Source: Acidovorax sp.
Lineage (GTDB): Bacteria > Pseudomonadota > Gammaproteobacteria > Burkholderiales > Burkholderiaceae_C
Reading direction: 5' to 3'
Length of the DNA stretch: 64,000 nucleotides
Assembly: GCA_030692685.1 (NCBI GenBank)
Contig: JAUXZO010000015.1
Span: forward strand, 1 to 64,000
In this document: one piece after another, positions 40,664 to 49,477 of the stretch
Numbering within the stretch: the stretch's first letter is position 1
Layout of the letters: each line of letters opens with the position of its first letter
Program-made: the position numbers and the translations under genes
The notes under the pieces: model-generated
Seen by the model: the letters and a program-made list of their open reading frames with translations, nothing else
The model's database searches: none
What the model was told of the DNA's origin: nothing

Positions 40664-41143
40664 GTGTCTGCCCTGCCAACCATTGCATTGCTGGGTGCGC
40701 CTGGCACCGGCGCCGCAGAGCTTGTGCATGACCTGCAGCAACGCATTGCGACCGACTCCGCCCACATCTTCTGCGCCACCGCACCCGACGATAGCGCGCA
40801 CGCCAGCATCACACTGTTGATGGGGCTGGACCTGGCCTGCCCCCCGGATCAAAGAAAAACGCGTGAAGCGGCAGACGCCTGTTTGCGGGCAGCATTGGCT
40901 TATGCAGACAGGACTTATCGGGTGGTGTACGGGCAGGGCGAACGGCGGGTTGAGAACGCTTTGACAGCTATCAAAAGCGTAGCTACTAGCGCTTATCCAT
41001 CAATCGCCAGAGGCAATTTTGACCAAAATTCTGCCACCAAAACAGCCCGCTTGCGCGCCTGGAACTGCGAGAAATGCAGCGACCCGGAATGTGAGCACCG
41101 GCTCTTCACCACGTTAACGGGGCGGGACATGCCAACCACTTGA
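40664..41143 (+). CDS. Hypothetical protein with degenerate P-loop and Cys cluster
   Basis: 159 residues, GTG start. The N-terminus TIALLGAPGTGAAELVHDLQ resembles a nucleotide-binding P-loop, but the GK[ST] is replaced by GAAE, so ATP binding is doubtful. Its C-terminus RAWNCEKCSDPECEHRLFTT has three Cys plus His that could bind a metal. About residues 100-122 (TAIKSVATSAYPSIARGNFD) are encoded by a dispersed palindromic element, in frame, almost identical to the non-coding copy at 51400-51446. It lies just after the ftsB terminator. Function unknown. It may be missing in annotations with other start rules. Confidence 0.72.
   Translation: MSALPTIALLGAPGTGAAELVHDLQQRIATDSAHIFCATAPDDSAHASITLLMGLDLACPPDQRKTREAADACLRAALAYADRTYRVVYGQGERRVENALTAIKSVATSAYPSIARGNFDQNSATKTARLRAWNCEKCSDPECEHRLFTTLTGRDMPTT
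40963..41030. repeat. Palindromic GCGCTT element inside a hypothetical gene
   Basis: AGCTATCAAAAGCGTAGCTA, then CTAGCGCTTATCCATCAATC and GCCAGAGGCAATTTTGACC. It shares long exact stretches with the element at about 51400-51446. It is read through in frame. Confidence 0.82.
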
Positions 41144-41209
41144 TCCGCCAGGGGCTGGGGTTGGAACTGCAGGCGACTGCGGCTTGTTGTCCGAAGGCTG
41201 GGTTTGTGG

Positions 41210-41695
41210 CTAAGACAGCGACGGCCCCAGTCCCCGCCGAAGCTGCTTGAGGAGCAACACCACCTGGCTGGAGCCATAGCGATAGCCGCCGTTGAGCACT
41301 TGCACCGCCTTGTCCCACTCGCCCTGCTGGGCCAGCTCCACCAGGGTAGCGGCCTGTTCATGAAAGTATTTATGGCGCGCCAGCAGCAGCGGGTAGGTGG
41401 GCTGGTCGCCCAGCACGTCGGCGCCTACGCCGTGCAGCCAGCGGCCGAGGGTGCTGTGGGCGTCTCGCCGGATCAGCGCCGGGTCCACGCCATACGAGGT
41501 GCGGCCTTCCAGGTAATCCATCAGGCGCGACTTCCAGCGCTCGTGGGCGTTGATGGCTGCGTCAATGTCCAGGACAGCCAGCGGCGTATCAGGGCGGCGC
41601 GAGTCTGGTGCAGCAGAACTGTCGCAGAGCGCCAGCGGCGCGGCGCTCTCGGCGCTTGCGCGGCGGACACCCAGAACTCGGCGAAAAAACTCCAT
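41210..41695 (-). CDS. Orphan CZB-domain protein with altered zinc ligand
   Basis: 161 residues. CZB domains sense zinc or hypochlorous acid, usually at the C-terminus of chemoreceptors or diguanylate cyclases; here it stands alone. The domain reads DAAINAHERWKSRLMDYLEG, then HSTLGRWLHGVGAD and LARHKYFHEQAATLVELAQQ. Three His ligands are visible. The consensus Cys before [FL]GKW (as in SCRFGKW) is Ser here (HSTLGRW), so the redox-active Cys is missing. The start at 41695 follows AAGGG; the longer frame is antisense-like. It is convergent with the hypothetical gene at 40664. A stand-alone signal adaptor is an inference. Confidence 0.83.
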   Translation of the reverse strand: MEFFRRVLGVRRASAESAAPLALCDSSAAPDSRRPDTPLAVLDIDAAINAHERWKSRLMDYLEGRTSYGVDPALIRRDAHSTLGRWLHGVGADVLGDQPTYPLLLARHKYFHEQAATLVELAQQGEWDKAVQVLNGGYRYGSSQVVLLLKQLRRGLGPSLS

Positions 41696-41900
41696 GACAC
41701 CCTTCGTTGGCCCCATCCGCAGTGTGGTGCAGCCCCCGTGGCGCACTCTCTGCGGTCTCCTCCCCGGCGCGCAGCCACGCGAGGGGCAGCGATGGGGGAC
41801 GAACGGATCTTAGGCGGCGTTGGCGCGGGGCATTGTCAACGATGGTCAACGGCGCTTCTCAGGCGGGGGTCACATGCCCCCTGCGACGGCAGCGACCGGA

Positions 41901-42893
41901 TTACTGAATGCCCGCGGGGCCCGGGGGCTGCGCCACTGCGGGCGACACAAAAATCTGCGCCGCGTCCACCGCGTCAAAGCGGTACTGCTGGCCGCAAAAC
42001 TCGCAGCCCACTTCGATTTTTTCACGCTCGGCCAGGATGCTCTCGGCCTCTTCTGCGCCCAGATTGCGCAGCATGTTGCTCACCCGTTCGCGGCTGCAGG
42101 AGCAGGCAAAGCGCGGACCGATGACGCCCTGCTGGGGTTCAAAGCGCAGCAGTTTTTCCTCCCAGAACAGGCGGCGCAGGATGGTGTCCACATCCAGCGT
42201 CAGCAGCTCCTCGCGGGTCAGGCTGGACGCCAGGTGGGCGATGCGGTTGTAGTCTTCGTTGTGGCCGATCTGGTCTTCGTTTTCGCGGTGCGTGAGGCCC
42301 GAGGCCAGATTGCCCTCGCCCTTGATGGGCATGCGCTGGATCAAAAGGCCCGCAGCCACCTCCTCATTGGCGCCCAGCACCAAAATGGTGTCCAGCTGCT
42401 CGGACTGCAGCATGTAGTGCTGCAGCACGTCGGACAGGCGGTCCAGCTTCTCGTGCTGGTCGCCATGCAGGGGCACCACGCCCTGGTACGGCTGCTGGCC
42501 GGGGTGGCGGTCCTTGGGGTCGAGGGTGATGGCGCAGCGGCCTCCACCGGCCACGTTCACCATGTCACTCAGGCGGGCGGTGTCTGCCACCTCGCCGTTC
42601 ACAGTGGCAGTGGCGCGCAGGCTCAGGTCCGACTGCACTTCGGCCACGGCCAGCTTGACGGGGCCATCACCAAACACCTGCAGCACCAGCGCACCATTGA
42701 ACTTGATGTTGGACTGCATCAGCACGCCCGCCGCAGCCATCTCGCCGAGCAGTTCGCTCACGGGTGCAGCGTAGGCGCCGGTGGCAGAGTTGCCCGCGCG
42801 CACGCGCAGGATCTCGGTCCAGGCATCGGTCAGGCGCACGATCATGCCGCGCACAGGCAGGCCATCAAAAAGAAACTTGTGGAGTTCAGACAC
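41901..42893 (-). CDS. hslO: Redox-regulated chaperone Hsp33
   Basis: 330 residues. Holdase activated by oxidation and heat. The N-terminal domain starts SELHKFLFDGLPVRGMIVRL. The C-terminal zinc switch shows FACSCSRERV (CxC) and VGCEFCGQQY (CxxC), complete. GTG start at 42893 (VSELHKF) is supported by the family N-terminus; the frame back to 43028 crosses a repeat. It lies just upstream of a dispersed repeat and convergent/close to the gamma-carbonic-anhydrase gene on the same strand. Confidence 0.94.
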   Translation of the reverse strand: MSELHKFLFDGLPVRGMIVRLTDAWTEILRVRAGNSATGAYAAPVSELLGEMAAAGVLMQSNIKFNGALVLQVFGDGPVKLAVAEVQSDLSLRATATVNGEVADTARLSDMVNVAGGGRCAITLDPKDRHPGQQPYQGVVPLHGDQHEKLDRLSDVLQHYMLQSEQLDTILVLGANEEVAAGLLIQRMPIKGEGNLASGLTHRENEDQIGHNEDYNRIAHLASSLTREELLTLDVDTILRRLFWEEKLLRFEPQQGVIGPRFACSCSRERVSNMLRNLGAEEAESILAEREKIEVGCEFCGQQYRFDAVDAAQIFVSPAVAQPPGPAGIQ

Positions 42894-42969
42894 GCAATAA
42901 ATTCCCAGAAAATTACCAGCACTCAGGAGATGAAATCCATCGCATTGCGCACCGCCAGCAGCCCAGGAA

Positions 42970-43085
42970 ACGGGCGTGGCCAAGCCAGTGCACCCGTAGA
43001 ACTGGCTTCGCCAAGCCACAGGGTGCACCCCCCTCCCGCACCGCGCAGCGGAGCGACAGAGAAGGGTGACGCGAAGCGGCTCAGG
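42970..43085. repeat. Dispersed intergenic repeat (CACCCGGTG type), inverted copy
   Basis: Reverse complement of the element at 9208-9300 and 44551-44645: CACCCCCTGAGCCGCTTCGC near 43085 and ACGGGTGCACTGGC near 42990. It lies between hslO and the carbonic-anhydrase-like gene. It is non-coding. Confidence 0.75.
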
Positions 43086-43101
43086 GGGTGCCTCATTTTT
43101 T

Positions 43102-43626
43102 TCAGGCGATTTTGTGCAGGCCGTTTTGAAAACGGCGAGCGTTGTCGATGTAGTGTTGGGCGCTTTGTCGCAGGCCGTCGATCTGCTCGGGCGACAGCGC
43201 GCGCACCGCCTTGGCAGGGCTGCCGATGATCATGGAGCCATCCGGGAACTCCTTGCCTTCGGTCACCAGTGCACCTGCGCCCACCAGGCAGTTTTTGCCG
43301 ATTTTGGCCCCGTTCAGCACGATGGCGCCAATGCCGATCAGCGACTCGTCGCCAATGGTGCAGCCGTGCAGCATGACCTGGTGACCCACCGTCACCCGCT
43401 CGCCCACCACCAGGGGTTGGCCGATGTCGGCGTGCAACACGCTGGCGTCCTGAATGTTGGACCCCGCACCAATCGTGATGCTTTCGGTATCACCCCGGAT
43501 CACGGTGCCAAACCATACGCTGGTGTCTTCGCCCAGCACCACGTTGCCCATGACCTGCGCGCTGTCGGCCACCCAGGCCGACTCCGCCAATCTCGGCGAC
43601 ACGCCATCGAGTTCGTAAATTGCCAT
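43102..43626 (-). CDS. Gamma-carbonic-anhydrase family protein (left-handed beta-helix)
   Basis: 174 residues. A hexapeptide-repeat protein like YrdA/PaaY. Repeats such as VVLGEDTSVWFGTVIRGDTE, ITIGAGSNIQDASVLHADIG and TVGHQVMLHGCTIGDESLIG include the three His that bind metal. Catalysis of CO2 hydration is not assured, as many relatives are inactive. The start MAIYELDGVSPRLAESAW at 43626 fits the family; the frame to 43686 is not used. Divergent from the DUF455 gene across about 110 nt. Confidence 0.9.
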   Translation of the reverse strand: MAIYELDGVSPRLAESAWVADSAQVMGNVVLGEDTSVWFGTVIRGDTESITIGAGSNIQDASVLHADIGQPLVVGERVTVGHQVMLHGCTIGDESLIGIGAIVLNGAKIGKNCLVGAGALVTEGKEFPDGSMIIGSPAKAVRALSPEQIDGLRQSAQHYIDNARRFQNGLHKIA

Positions 43627-43738
43627 GCACCCACTCCGCAAAAGTTGAGGGGCCAAGCGCAGCGGCGCGCCCCGAGAGGTCGCCAATCGTTACAAAGCGT
43701 GTGGCTTGGAGCCGATGGCAAGGCCTAGAATTGTAAGG

Positions 43739-44545
43739 ATGGAGCTTCGCCACCGTGCATTGCAGGTCTTGTGCCTCGCAGACCCCGAACAAAAAGCAGC
43801 TGCAGCGCTTGATCTACAAGCGCACGCAGCTACTCTTTCAATAGCGCCTGACGCGCCAGAGGCCCCGACAGATCCCAGCGCCCTGCCCGGCCGCCCCGCA
43901 CGCCCCGAACTCCTGCGCCACAACGAGCTCGCCCGCCGCTCGCCCGCGACAGCCCAAGGGCGCGCCATTCTGATCCACGCCATCGCACACATCGAGTTCA
44001 ACGCCATCAACCTGGCGCTCGACGCTGTGTGGCGCTTTGACGGCATGCCGCGTGCGTACTACACCGACTGGTTGCTGGTAGCGGGCGAAGAGGCCAAGCA
44101 CTTTCGGCTGCTGCGCGACCACCTGCGCGCACAGGGGCACGACTACGGCGACTTTCCGGCCCACCAGGGCCAGTGGACGATGTGCGAGAAGACCCAGCAC
44201 GATGTTCTGGCCCGCATGGCCCTCGTACCACGCACGATGGAGGCGCGCGGGCTGGACGCCACCCCCCAGATTCAGGCCAAACTGCGACAAGTGGGCACGC
44301 CCGATGCGCTAGCCGCCGTGGCCATCCTCGATGTGATCCTGCACGACGAGGTGGGCCACGTGGCCATTGGCAACCACTGGTACCGCTGGCTGTGCGAACG
44401 CGCAGGCCACGACCCCGAAACCCACTACAGCAATCTGGCGCGCCAGTACGAAGCCCCGCGCCTGAAGCCACCGTTCAATGAAGCCGCGCGCCGTAGTGCA
44501 GGCTTTACCGACGCGGAACTGCGTTGGCTGCAGCAGGTGGAATGA
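43739..44545 (+). CDS. DUF455 ferritin-like protein
   Basis: 268 residues. The pattern AHIEFNAINLALDAVWRF, WLLVAGEEAKHFRLLRDHL and LDVILHDEVGHVAIGNHWY gives two Glu/His sets typical of a di-iron ferritin-like four-helix fold (DUF455). It is likely an oxidoreductase or hydroxylase on an unknown substrate. Residues about 19-37 (LDLQAHAATLSIAP region) are encoded by a diverged copy of the palindromic GCGCTT element. The ATG at 43739 matches the family N-terminus (MELRHRALQVLCL); TTG/ATG codons upstream (43706, 43715) are possible. TAGAAT at 43726 may be a -10 element. Confidence 0.87.
   Translation: MELRHRALQVLCLADPEQKAAAALDLQAHAATLSIAPDAPEAPTDPSALPGRPARPELLRHNELARRSPATAQGRAILIHAIAHIEFNAINLALDAVWRFDGMPRAYYTDWLLVAGEEAKHFRLLRDHLRAQGHDYGDFPAHQGQWTMCEKTQHDVLARMALVPRTMEARGLDATPQIQAKLRQVGTPDALAAVAILDVILHDEVGHVAIGNHWYRWLCERAGHDPETHYSNLARQYEAPRLKPPFNEAARRSAGFTDAELRWLQQVE
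43795..43850. repeat. Diverged palindromic GCGCTT element inside the DUF455 gene
   Basis: GCTGCAGCGCTTGATCTACA then AGCGCACGCAGCTACTCTTT is recognisable as the element and is read in frame in the N-terminal region. Confidence 0.65.
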
Positions 44546-44550
44546 AGCAC

Positions 44551-44645
44551 CGCCTGAGCCGCTTCGCGTCTTCCCCCTCTCTCGCTGCGCGGGAGGGGGA
44601 CGCACCCGGTGGCCTGGCGAAGCCAGTTCCACGGGTGCACCCGCA
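44551..44645. repeat. Dispersed intergenic repeat (CACCCGGTG type), copy 3
   Basis: CTGAGCCGCTTCGCGTC... GGGAGGGGGACGCACCCGG... GTTCCACGGGTGCACC matches the copy at 9208-9300 over nearly its whole length. It lies between the DUF455 and EAL-HDOD genes. Confidence 0.75.
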
Positions 44646-44765
44646 TGGGCCGCGCCCCAATTTGCACGGCATGAATCACCGATAAGTGTTGGACACGCTC
44701 AAGAATTCGATGACTCCTACAATCCTCGACGGGGCGCACCCCGTGTGGCCTGCCTCTTTTTTACG

Positions 44766-46037
44766 ATGACACCCATGACCCAATCTTCTGCCCCAGGCAC
44801 CCCTCCCGCGCCGCCGGGCAACCAGACCTCAGTGGCCATGATCGCCCGCCAAGCCATCGTCAACGCCCAGCAAGTGGTCGTGGGCTACGAGTTGTTCAAC
44901 CGCTCGCGCAGCGGCGCGGCCCACACGGCGGCCACCGACGTCATTCTGGTGTTTACCGCCCTCTCGCATGCGGGCACGGATGAACTGGTGGGCAAAAAGC
45001 TCATCTTCGTGAACTGCACCCACGAAAGCCTGTCGGGCGGACACCTGGAACTGGTGGACCCGGACAAGGTGGTGCTGGAGATTCCCCCGCTGGGCCACAC
45101 CGCCGCCGAAGAAGTCGCCACACGCATGCCCATCCTGGCCGAGTTGCGCGCACGGGGTTTTCACCTGGCGTTCAACCACACCGTGCTGCAGTCGGCCTAT
45201 GCACCCTGGCTGCCGCTGGCCGACTACATCAAGCTCGATTTGTCGGTGCTGGCGGCAGACCAGCTCGCGGTGCTGATCAGTTATGCCGGGCGCAATTCCA
45301 AGGCCGAGCTGATTGCAGAAAAGGTGGAAACTGCCCAGCAGTACGACATGGTGTCGAGCCAGGGCGTCGAACTGTTCCAGGGCTACTGGTTTGCCAGGCC
45401 CTCGCTGGTCGAGGCCAAGCTGCTTACGCCCTCGCAGGCCAGCATCATCGAGCTCATCAACCAGGTCCGCAAACAGGCCAGCACCGACGATATTGAAGAA
45501 GTGCTCAAGAAGGACGCAGGGCTGGCGTTCAACCTGATGCGCATCATCAACTCTGCAGGCTTCGGACTGAACCGCGAGATCACATCCTTCCGCCAGGCCG
45601 TGATGTTGATGGGGCTCAAGAAACTGTTCCGCTGGGCGGCTCTGCTGCTCACCGCGTCGAGAAACAACGGAACGCCGTCTTCGGTGGGCCAGACCGCCGT
45701 GGAGCGCGGGCGCCTGATGGAGCTGCTGGCGCTGGAGACCCTGCCCCCCGAAGATGCCGACCAGGCGTTTGTCGTGGGCATCTTCTCGCTGCTGGATGTG
45801 ATGCTGTCCATGCCCATGGAATCCGCCATCGGCTTGCTGAACGTGCCCGAACCGGTGGCAGCCGCCCTGCTGCGGCGCGAAGGGTTTCTGGGCGACCTGC
45901 TGACCCTGGCCGAGGCCTGTGAATCCAGCGACGATGCGGTGTTTGACCGCACCGCGGGCTTGCTGCACCTGACCAGCCAGCAGATCAACCTGGCCCATTT
46001 GCAGGCACTGGCCTGGGCAGACCAACTGACGGAGTAA
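44766..46037 (+). CDS. EAL-HDOD protein, degenerate EAL (paralog 1)
   Basis: 423 residues. The N-terminal EAL-like domain (about 20-215) begins IARQAIVNAQQVVVGYELFN, where the catalytic EAL motif is YEL. Most c-di-GMP phosphodiesterase metal ligands are replaced, so it is not expected to cleave c-di-GMP. The C-terminal HDOD domain (about 225-400) has INQVRKQASTDDIEEVLKKD, then AFNLMRIINSAGFGLNREIT and a WAALLLTASRNNG helix; it lacks the HD residue pair. Such proteins act as signalling adaptors (YuxH type). The start at 44766 (MTPMTQ) is inside a frame open from 44478. It is immediately followed by a close paralog. Confidence 0.9.
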   Translation: MTPMTQSSAPGTPPAPPGNQTSVAMIARQAIVNAQQVVVGYELFNRSRSGAAHTAATDVILVFTALSHAGTDELVGKKLIFVNCTHESLSGGHLELVDPDKVVLEIPPLGHTAAEEVATRMPILAELRARGFHLAFNHTVLQSAYAPWLPLADYIKLDLSVLAADQLAVLISYAGRNSKAELIAEKVETAQQYDMVSSQGVELFQGYWFARPSLVEAKLLTPSQASIIELINQVRKQASTDDIEEVLKKDAGLAFNLMRIINSAGFGLNREITSFRQAVMLMGLKKLFRWAALLLTASRNNGTPSSVGQTAVERGRLMELLALETLPPEDADQAFVVGIFSLLDVMLSMPMESAIGLLNVPEPVAAALLRREGFLGDLLTLAEACESSDDAVFDRTAGLLHLTSQQINLAHLQALAWADQLTE

Positions 46038-46134
46038 CCCACCGCAGCTCCCGTCGGTGCAAACCATTCGTTCGCGCTGGCGACCTACCGGTCTAGAATC
46101 AACGCAGAGCCCCGCCACCCACTACTGCAGACCC

Positions 46135-47415
46135 ATGTCGAGCACACCTGAACAAGACACCCCGGAAGCTGCGTCCCTCGCGGTAGAAGCCGTTGACGAA
46201 AACATTGCCATCATCGCCCGGCAAGCTATCGTGGACGAGAACCGGGCGGTTTATGGCTACGAACTGTTTGACCGCTCCACCGCATCCGATTCGCACACCG
46301 CCGCCAGCGATGCTGCCCTGCTGTTCAATGCCCTGTCCTACGCGGGCACCGAAGCCCTGGTGGGCAAAAAAACGGTGTTTATCAACTGCACACACGACAG
46401 CCTTTCTGGCGGTCACCTGGAGTTGATCCACCCCGAAAAGGTGGTGCTGGAGGTCCCCCCGCTTCCCGACACTGCAACGTCCGAAGAAATCGAAGGCCGT
46501 GTGCCCACGCTGCATGCCCTGCGCACACGCGGGTTTCGCCTGGCTTTTGACCAGGCGGCTCTGCGCCGCGCGTACACCAGCTGGCTGCCGCTGGCTGCGT
46601 TCGTCAAGCTGGACATGCAGGCCTTCAAGCCCGAGCTGGCCGGACCACTGGTCAAATTTGCCACCACCCACAGCCCAGCCACGCTGGTGGCCGAAAAGGT
46701 CGAAACCGCCGAGCAGTACGAGCTGATGCGCGGCCTGGGCGTGAAGCTGTTCCAGGGCTACTGGTTTGCCAAGCCGTCTCTGGTCAAGGCCACCACCATC
46801 CGCCCTTCGCAAGCCACGATCATCCAGCTCATCAACCTGGTGCGCAAACAGGCCAGCACGGCCGAAATCGAGGATTTGCTCAAGAAAGACCCCACGCTGT
46901 CTTTCAACCTCCTGCGCTTCATCAATTCGTCGGGCTTTGGCTTGTCGTGCGAGATCACTTCGTTCCGCCACGCGGTGATGATTCTGGGCCTCAAAAAGCT
47001 GTTCCGCTGGGCGGCTCTGCTCATGACCACCTCCCGTGCAGGCGGCGCGCCACCCGCCGTGGGCCAGACAGCCGTGGTGCGAGGCCGCTTGATGGAACTG
47101 TTGGCGGGCGAACTTCTCCCGCCCGAAGAGTGCGACAACGCCTTTGTGGTGGGCGTGTTCTCCCTGCTCGACACCATGCTGGGGGTGCCGCTCGAAAAAG
47201 CGCTCGAATCCGTCGCCCTGCCCGAGACCGTGATGGATGCGCTGCTGCGCCGCACCGGCGTGTTTGCGCCGTTCCTGGAGCTGACCATCGCCTGCGAAAG
47301 CGGTGACGAAGTAGCTTTCGCCACTGCCGCAGAGGCCCTGCACCTGTCCAACCGGCAGGTGAACTGGGCGCATTTGCAGGCGCTGACCTGGGCGGAAACC
47401 CTGAACGAAGATTGA
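46135..47415 (+). CDS. EAL-HDOD protein, degenerate EAL (paralog 2)
   Basis: 426 residues, highly similar to the gene before it across both domains (IIARQAIVDENRAVYGYELF; NCTHDSLSGGHLELIHPEKV; KLFQGYWFAKPSLVKAT; SGFGLSCEITSFRHAVMILG). The EAL motif is again YEL and the HD residues are absent. Differences cluster in the N-terminal 20 residues and the last 100 residues. A tandem duplication is the simple explanation. The start at 46135 and a TAGAAT -10-like box at 46094 suggest that it may have its own promoter. Confidence 0.9.
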   Translation: MSSTPEQDTPEAASLAVEAVDENIAIIARQAIVDENRAVYGYELFDRSTASDSHTAASDAALLFNALSYAGTEALVGKKTVFINCTHDSLSGGHLELIHPEKVVLEVPPLPDTATSEEIEGRVPTLHALRTRGFRLAFDQAALRRAYTSWLPLAAFVKLDMQAFKPELAGPLVKFATTHSPATLVAEKVETAEQYELMRGLGVKLFQGYWFAKPSLVKATTIRPSQATIIQLINLVRKQASTAEIEDLLKKDPTLSFNLLRFINSSGFGLSCEITSFRHAVMILGLKKLFRWAALLMTTSRAGGAPPAVGQTAVVRGRLMELLAGELLPPEECDNAFVVGVFSLLDTMLGVPLEKALESVALPETVMDALLRRTGVFAPFLELTIACESGDEVAFATAAEALHLSNRQVNWAHLQALTWAETLNED

Positions 47416-47518
47416 GTTTTGAGGTGGGGGCTGAGGCGGGACAAGTTCAGCGTCATTTCTCCCGCCCATTCCAGCTTCCATGGCCTGCAGTCGCAGGCCA
47501 TTTTCTTTTGCGTCGAAT

Positions 47519-48418
47519 TCAGCCGCGCGGGTGGTGCTGTGCGTGCAACGACTTCAGCCGCTCCCGCGCCACATGGGTGTAGATGGTGGTGGTCGATATA
47601 TCGGCATGCCCCAACAGCAGCTGCACCACCCGCAGATCGGCGCCGTGGTTGAGCAAATGCGTGGCAAATGCGTGCCTCAGCGTGTGGGGTGACAGGGGCA
47701 CGGTGATGCCCGCCACCATGGCCCATTTCTTCACGATGACCCAGAACATTGCGCGCGTCATGCCGCTGCCCCGCTGGGTGACGAACAGGTCGTCGGTCTG
47801 CTGACCGCCCAGGATGGCGCCACGGGCCTCCTGCAGATAGCGGTCCATCCACTGGCGGGCTTCTTCACCAAAGGGCACCAGCCGCTCCTTGCTGCCCTTG
47901 CCCATCACCCGCAGCACGCCTTCGTTCAGGCCGAGCTGAAAGGTCTTGAGCGTGACCAGCTCCGTCACCCGCAGGCCGCTGGCGTACATCAGCTCCAGCA
48001 TGGTGCGGTCGCGAAGGCCCAGCGGGTTGCCCAGGTCGGGGGCGTTCAGCAGTGCCTCGACCTGGGCCTCTGACAAGGTTTTGGGTACGCGCAGGGGTTG
48101 GCGTGCAGCCTGCAGGCGCACCGTGGGATCGGCCACAATGCGCCGCTCGCGCAGCGCCCAGTGAAAGTAGCGGCGCAGCACCGTGAGGCGCCGGTTGGCA
48201 GACGTAGCGCGGGTTTGCGCATGGCGCGCGGCGAAATAGCCCTGCAAGTGGTGCTCGGCGGTATCGTCCAACGCCAGTGGAGGCTGCTGGTCGGCCAACC
48301 ACTGCGCGTACAGTGTCAGGTCGCGCCGATAGGCGGCCAGGGTGTTGCGCGACAGGCCGTCCTCCAGCCACAGGGCATCCACAAAGGTATCAATGGCATT
48401 CAGGCTGGCGGTGAGCAT
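47519..48418 (-). CDS. xerD: Tyrosine recombinase XerD
   Basis: 299 residues. Resolves chromosome dimers at dif with XerC. The N-terminal SAM-like domain reads DTFVDALWLEDGLSRNTLAA. The C-terminal catalytic residues are present: Arg in SGLRVTELVTL, His/Arg in LSPHTLRHAFATHLL, and the His and nucleophile Tyr in LLGHADISTTTIYTHVA. Start MLTASLNAIDTFV at 48418; the frame to 48454 has no further M in family context. No integrase-type mobile context is seen, so it is the housekeeping recombinase. Partner xerC is not in the window. Confidence 0.93.
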   Translation of the reverse strand: MLTASLNAIDTFVDALWLEDGLSRNTLAAYRRDLTLYAQWLADQQPPLALDDTAEHHLQGYFAARHAQTRATSANRRLTVLRRYFHWALRERRIVADPTVRLQAARQPLRVPKTLSEAQVEALLNAPDLGNPLGLRDRTMLELMYASGLRVTELVTLKTFQLGLNEGVLRVMGKGSKERLVPFGEEARQWMDRYLQEARGAILGGQQTDDLFVTQRGSGMTRAMFWVIVKKWAMVAGITVPLSPHTLRHAFATHLLNHGADLRVVQLLLGHADISTTTIYTHVARERLKSLHAQHHPRG

Positions 48419-48458
48419 GCAAAAACAATAGCACGTTAACCCAAGGTGAAGCACGTAA

Positions 48459-48487
48459 AAAAGCCGCCCGTGGCTACGGGCGGCTTT
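48459..48487 (-). terminator. Intrinsic terminator of the Bug-protein gene
   Basis: AAAGCCGCCCG (48460-48470) pairs with CGGGCGGCTTT (48477-48487). Read on the minus strand the stem ends in six T. It lies about 25 nt past the stop of the gene at 48512-49477 and about 40 nt before the xerD start. Confidence 0.9.
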
Positions 48488-48511
48488 GCATAGGTAGAAA
48501 ACAGCGCGGGC

Positions 48512-49477
48512 TTATTCCAGCGTCAGCTTCTGCTTTGCGACCACTTCCTTGTAGACCGCAAACTCGGCCTTGATCTGCTCGGCAAACTGCTCAGGGGTGT
48601 TGCCCACCACGATAGATCCGGTGTCCTCGATGCGCTTTTTGACAGCCGGGTCTGCAAGCGCGGTACGCACGGCGGCGTTGATCTTGTCAACGATGTCCTT
48701 GGGCAGTCCCTTGGGGCCCAGGATGCCGTAGTAGGCCATGCGGTTCACGGGCTCCAGGCCCAGTTCCTTGAACGTGGGCACATTGGGCAGTGCGGCTACA
48801 CGCTGGGGCGCGGCTACAGCGATGGCCACCAGTCGGTTGTCCTTGATGAAAGGCAGCGCCGAGGGGATGTTGTCAAAAATGATCGGCACCTGGCCGGCCA
48901 CCGTGTCGTTCAGGGCCGGGCCCGCGCCACGGTAGGGAATGTGGGTGACGAAGGTGTTGGACAAACTCTTGTACAACTCCATCTGCAGGTGGCCAATGCC
49001 GCCTGTGCCGGACGATGCGTACGAGTATTTGCCGGGGTTCTTCTGCACTTCGGCCAAAAACGCCTTGTAGTCCTTGGCCGGGAAGTTGGGGTTCACGGCA
49101 ATCAGATTGGGCGTGGCCGCAATGTTGATGATGGGCGTGAAGTCCGTCAACGTGTTGTACGGCGTCTTGGGGTTGATGGCCGGGTTGGCGGCCGTGGTGG
49201 ACACGGTGGCCACGCCCAGCGTGTAGCCGTCTGGCGCGGAGCGGGCAATTTCTGCGGCGCCGACGATGCCGCCGCCACCCGCCTTGTTTTCCACAATCAC
49301 GGTCTGGCCCAGGGCTTTGCCCAGTGGGTCAGCAATCACGCGCGCAATGATGTCGGTGGTGCCACCGGGTGCAAAAGGCACCTGCAGCTTGATCACCTTG
49401 TTGGGGTAGCCCTGAGCGGCTGCGGTACCTGCTGCTGCGGCCAGTACGGTCAGCGCGAGCCATTGACGACGATGCAT
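48512..49477 (-). CDS. Bug-family periplasmic binding protein (TctC-like)
   Basis: 321 residues. Signal peptide [20 protein letters not shown]. Bug proteins bind small carboxylates and are greatly expanded in Burkholderiales. The mature start [20 protein letters not shown], with [14 protein letters not shown] and [20 protein letters not shown], is typical. No TctA or TctB membrane partners lie beside it; most Bug proteins are orphans. AAGGAG sits correctly before 49477; the longer frame is not used. The ligand is not predictable. Confidence 0.94.
   Translation of the reverse strand: MHRRQWLALTVLAAAAGTAAAQGYPNKVIKLQVPFAPGGTTDIIARVIADPLGKALGQTVIVENKAGGGGIVGAAEIARSAPDGYTLGVATVSTTAANPAINPKTPYNTLTDFTPIINIAATPNLIAVNPNFPAKDYKAFLAEVQKNPGKYSYASSGTGGIGHLQMELYKSLSNTFVTHIPYRGAGPALNDTVAGQVPIIFDNIPSALPFIKDNRLVAIAVAAPQRVAALPNVPTFKELGLEPVNRMAYYGILGPKGLPKDIVDKINAAVRTALADPAVKKRIEDTGSIVVGNTPEQFAEQIKAEFAVYKEVVAKQKLTLE

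Noticed and set aside
44829-47481. Minus-strand frames opposite the EAL-HDOD genes
   Set aside because: The two shadows resemble each other only because the sense genes are paralogs; their composition is atypical.
47519-48418. XerD as a phage or island integrase
   Set aside because: Length, motifs and flanking housekeeping genes fit the chromosomal recombinase, and no att-like repeats or phage genes are present.
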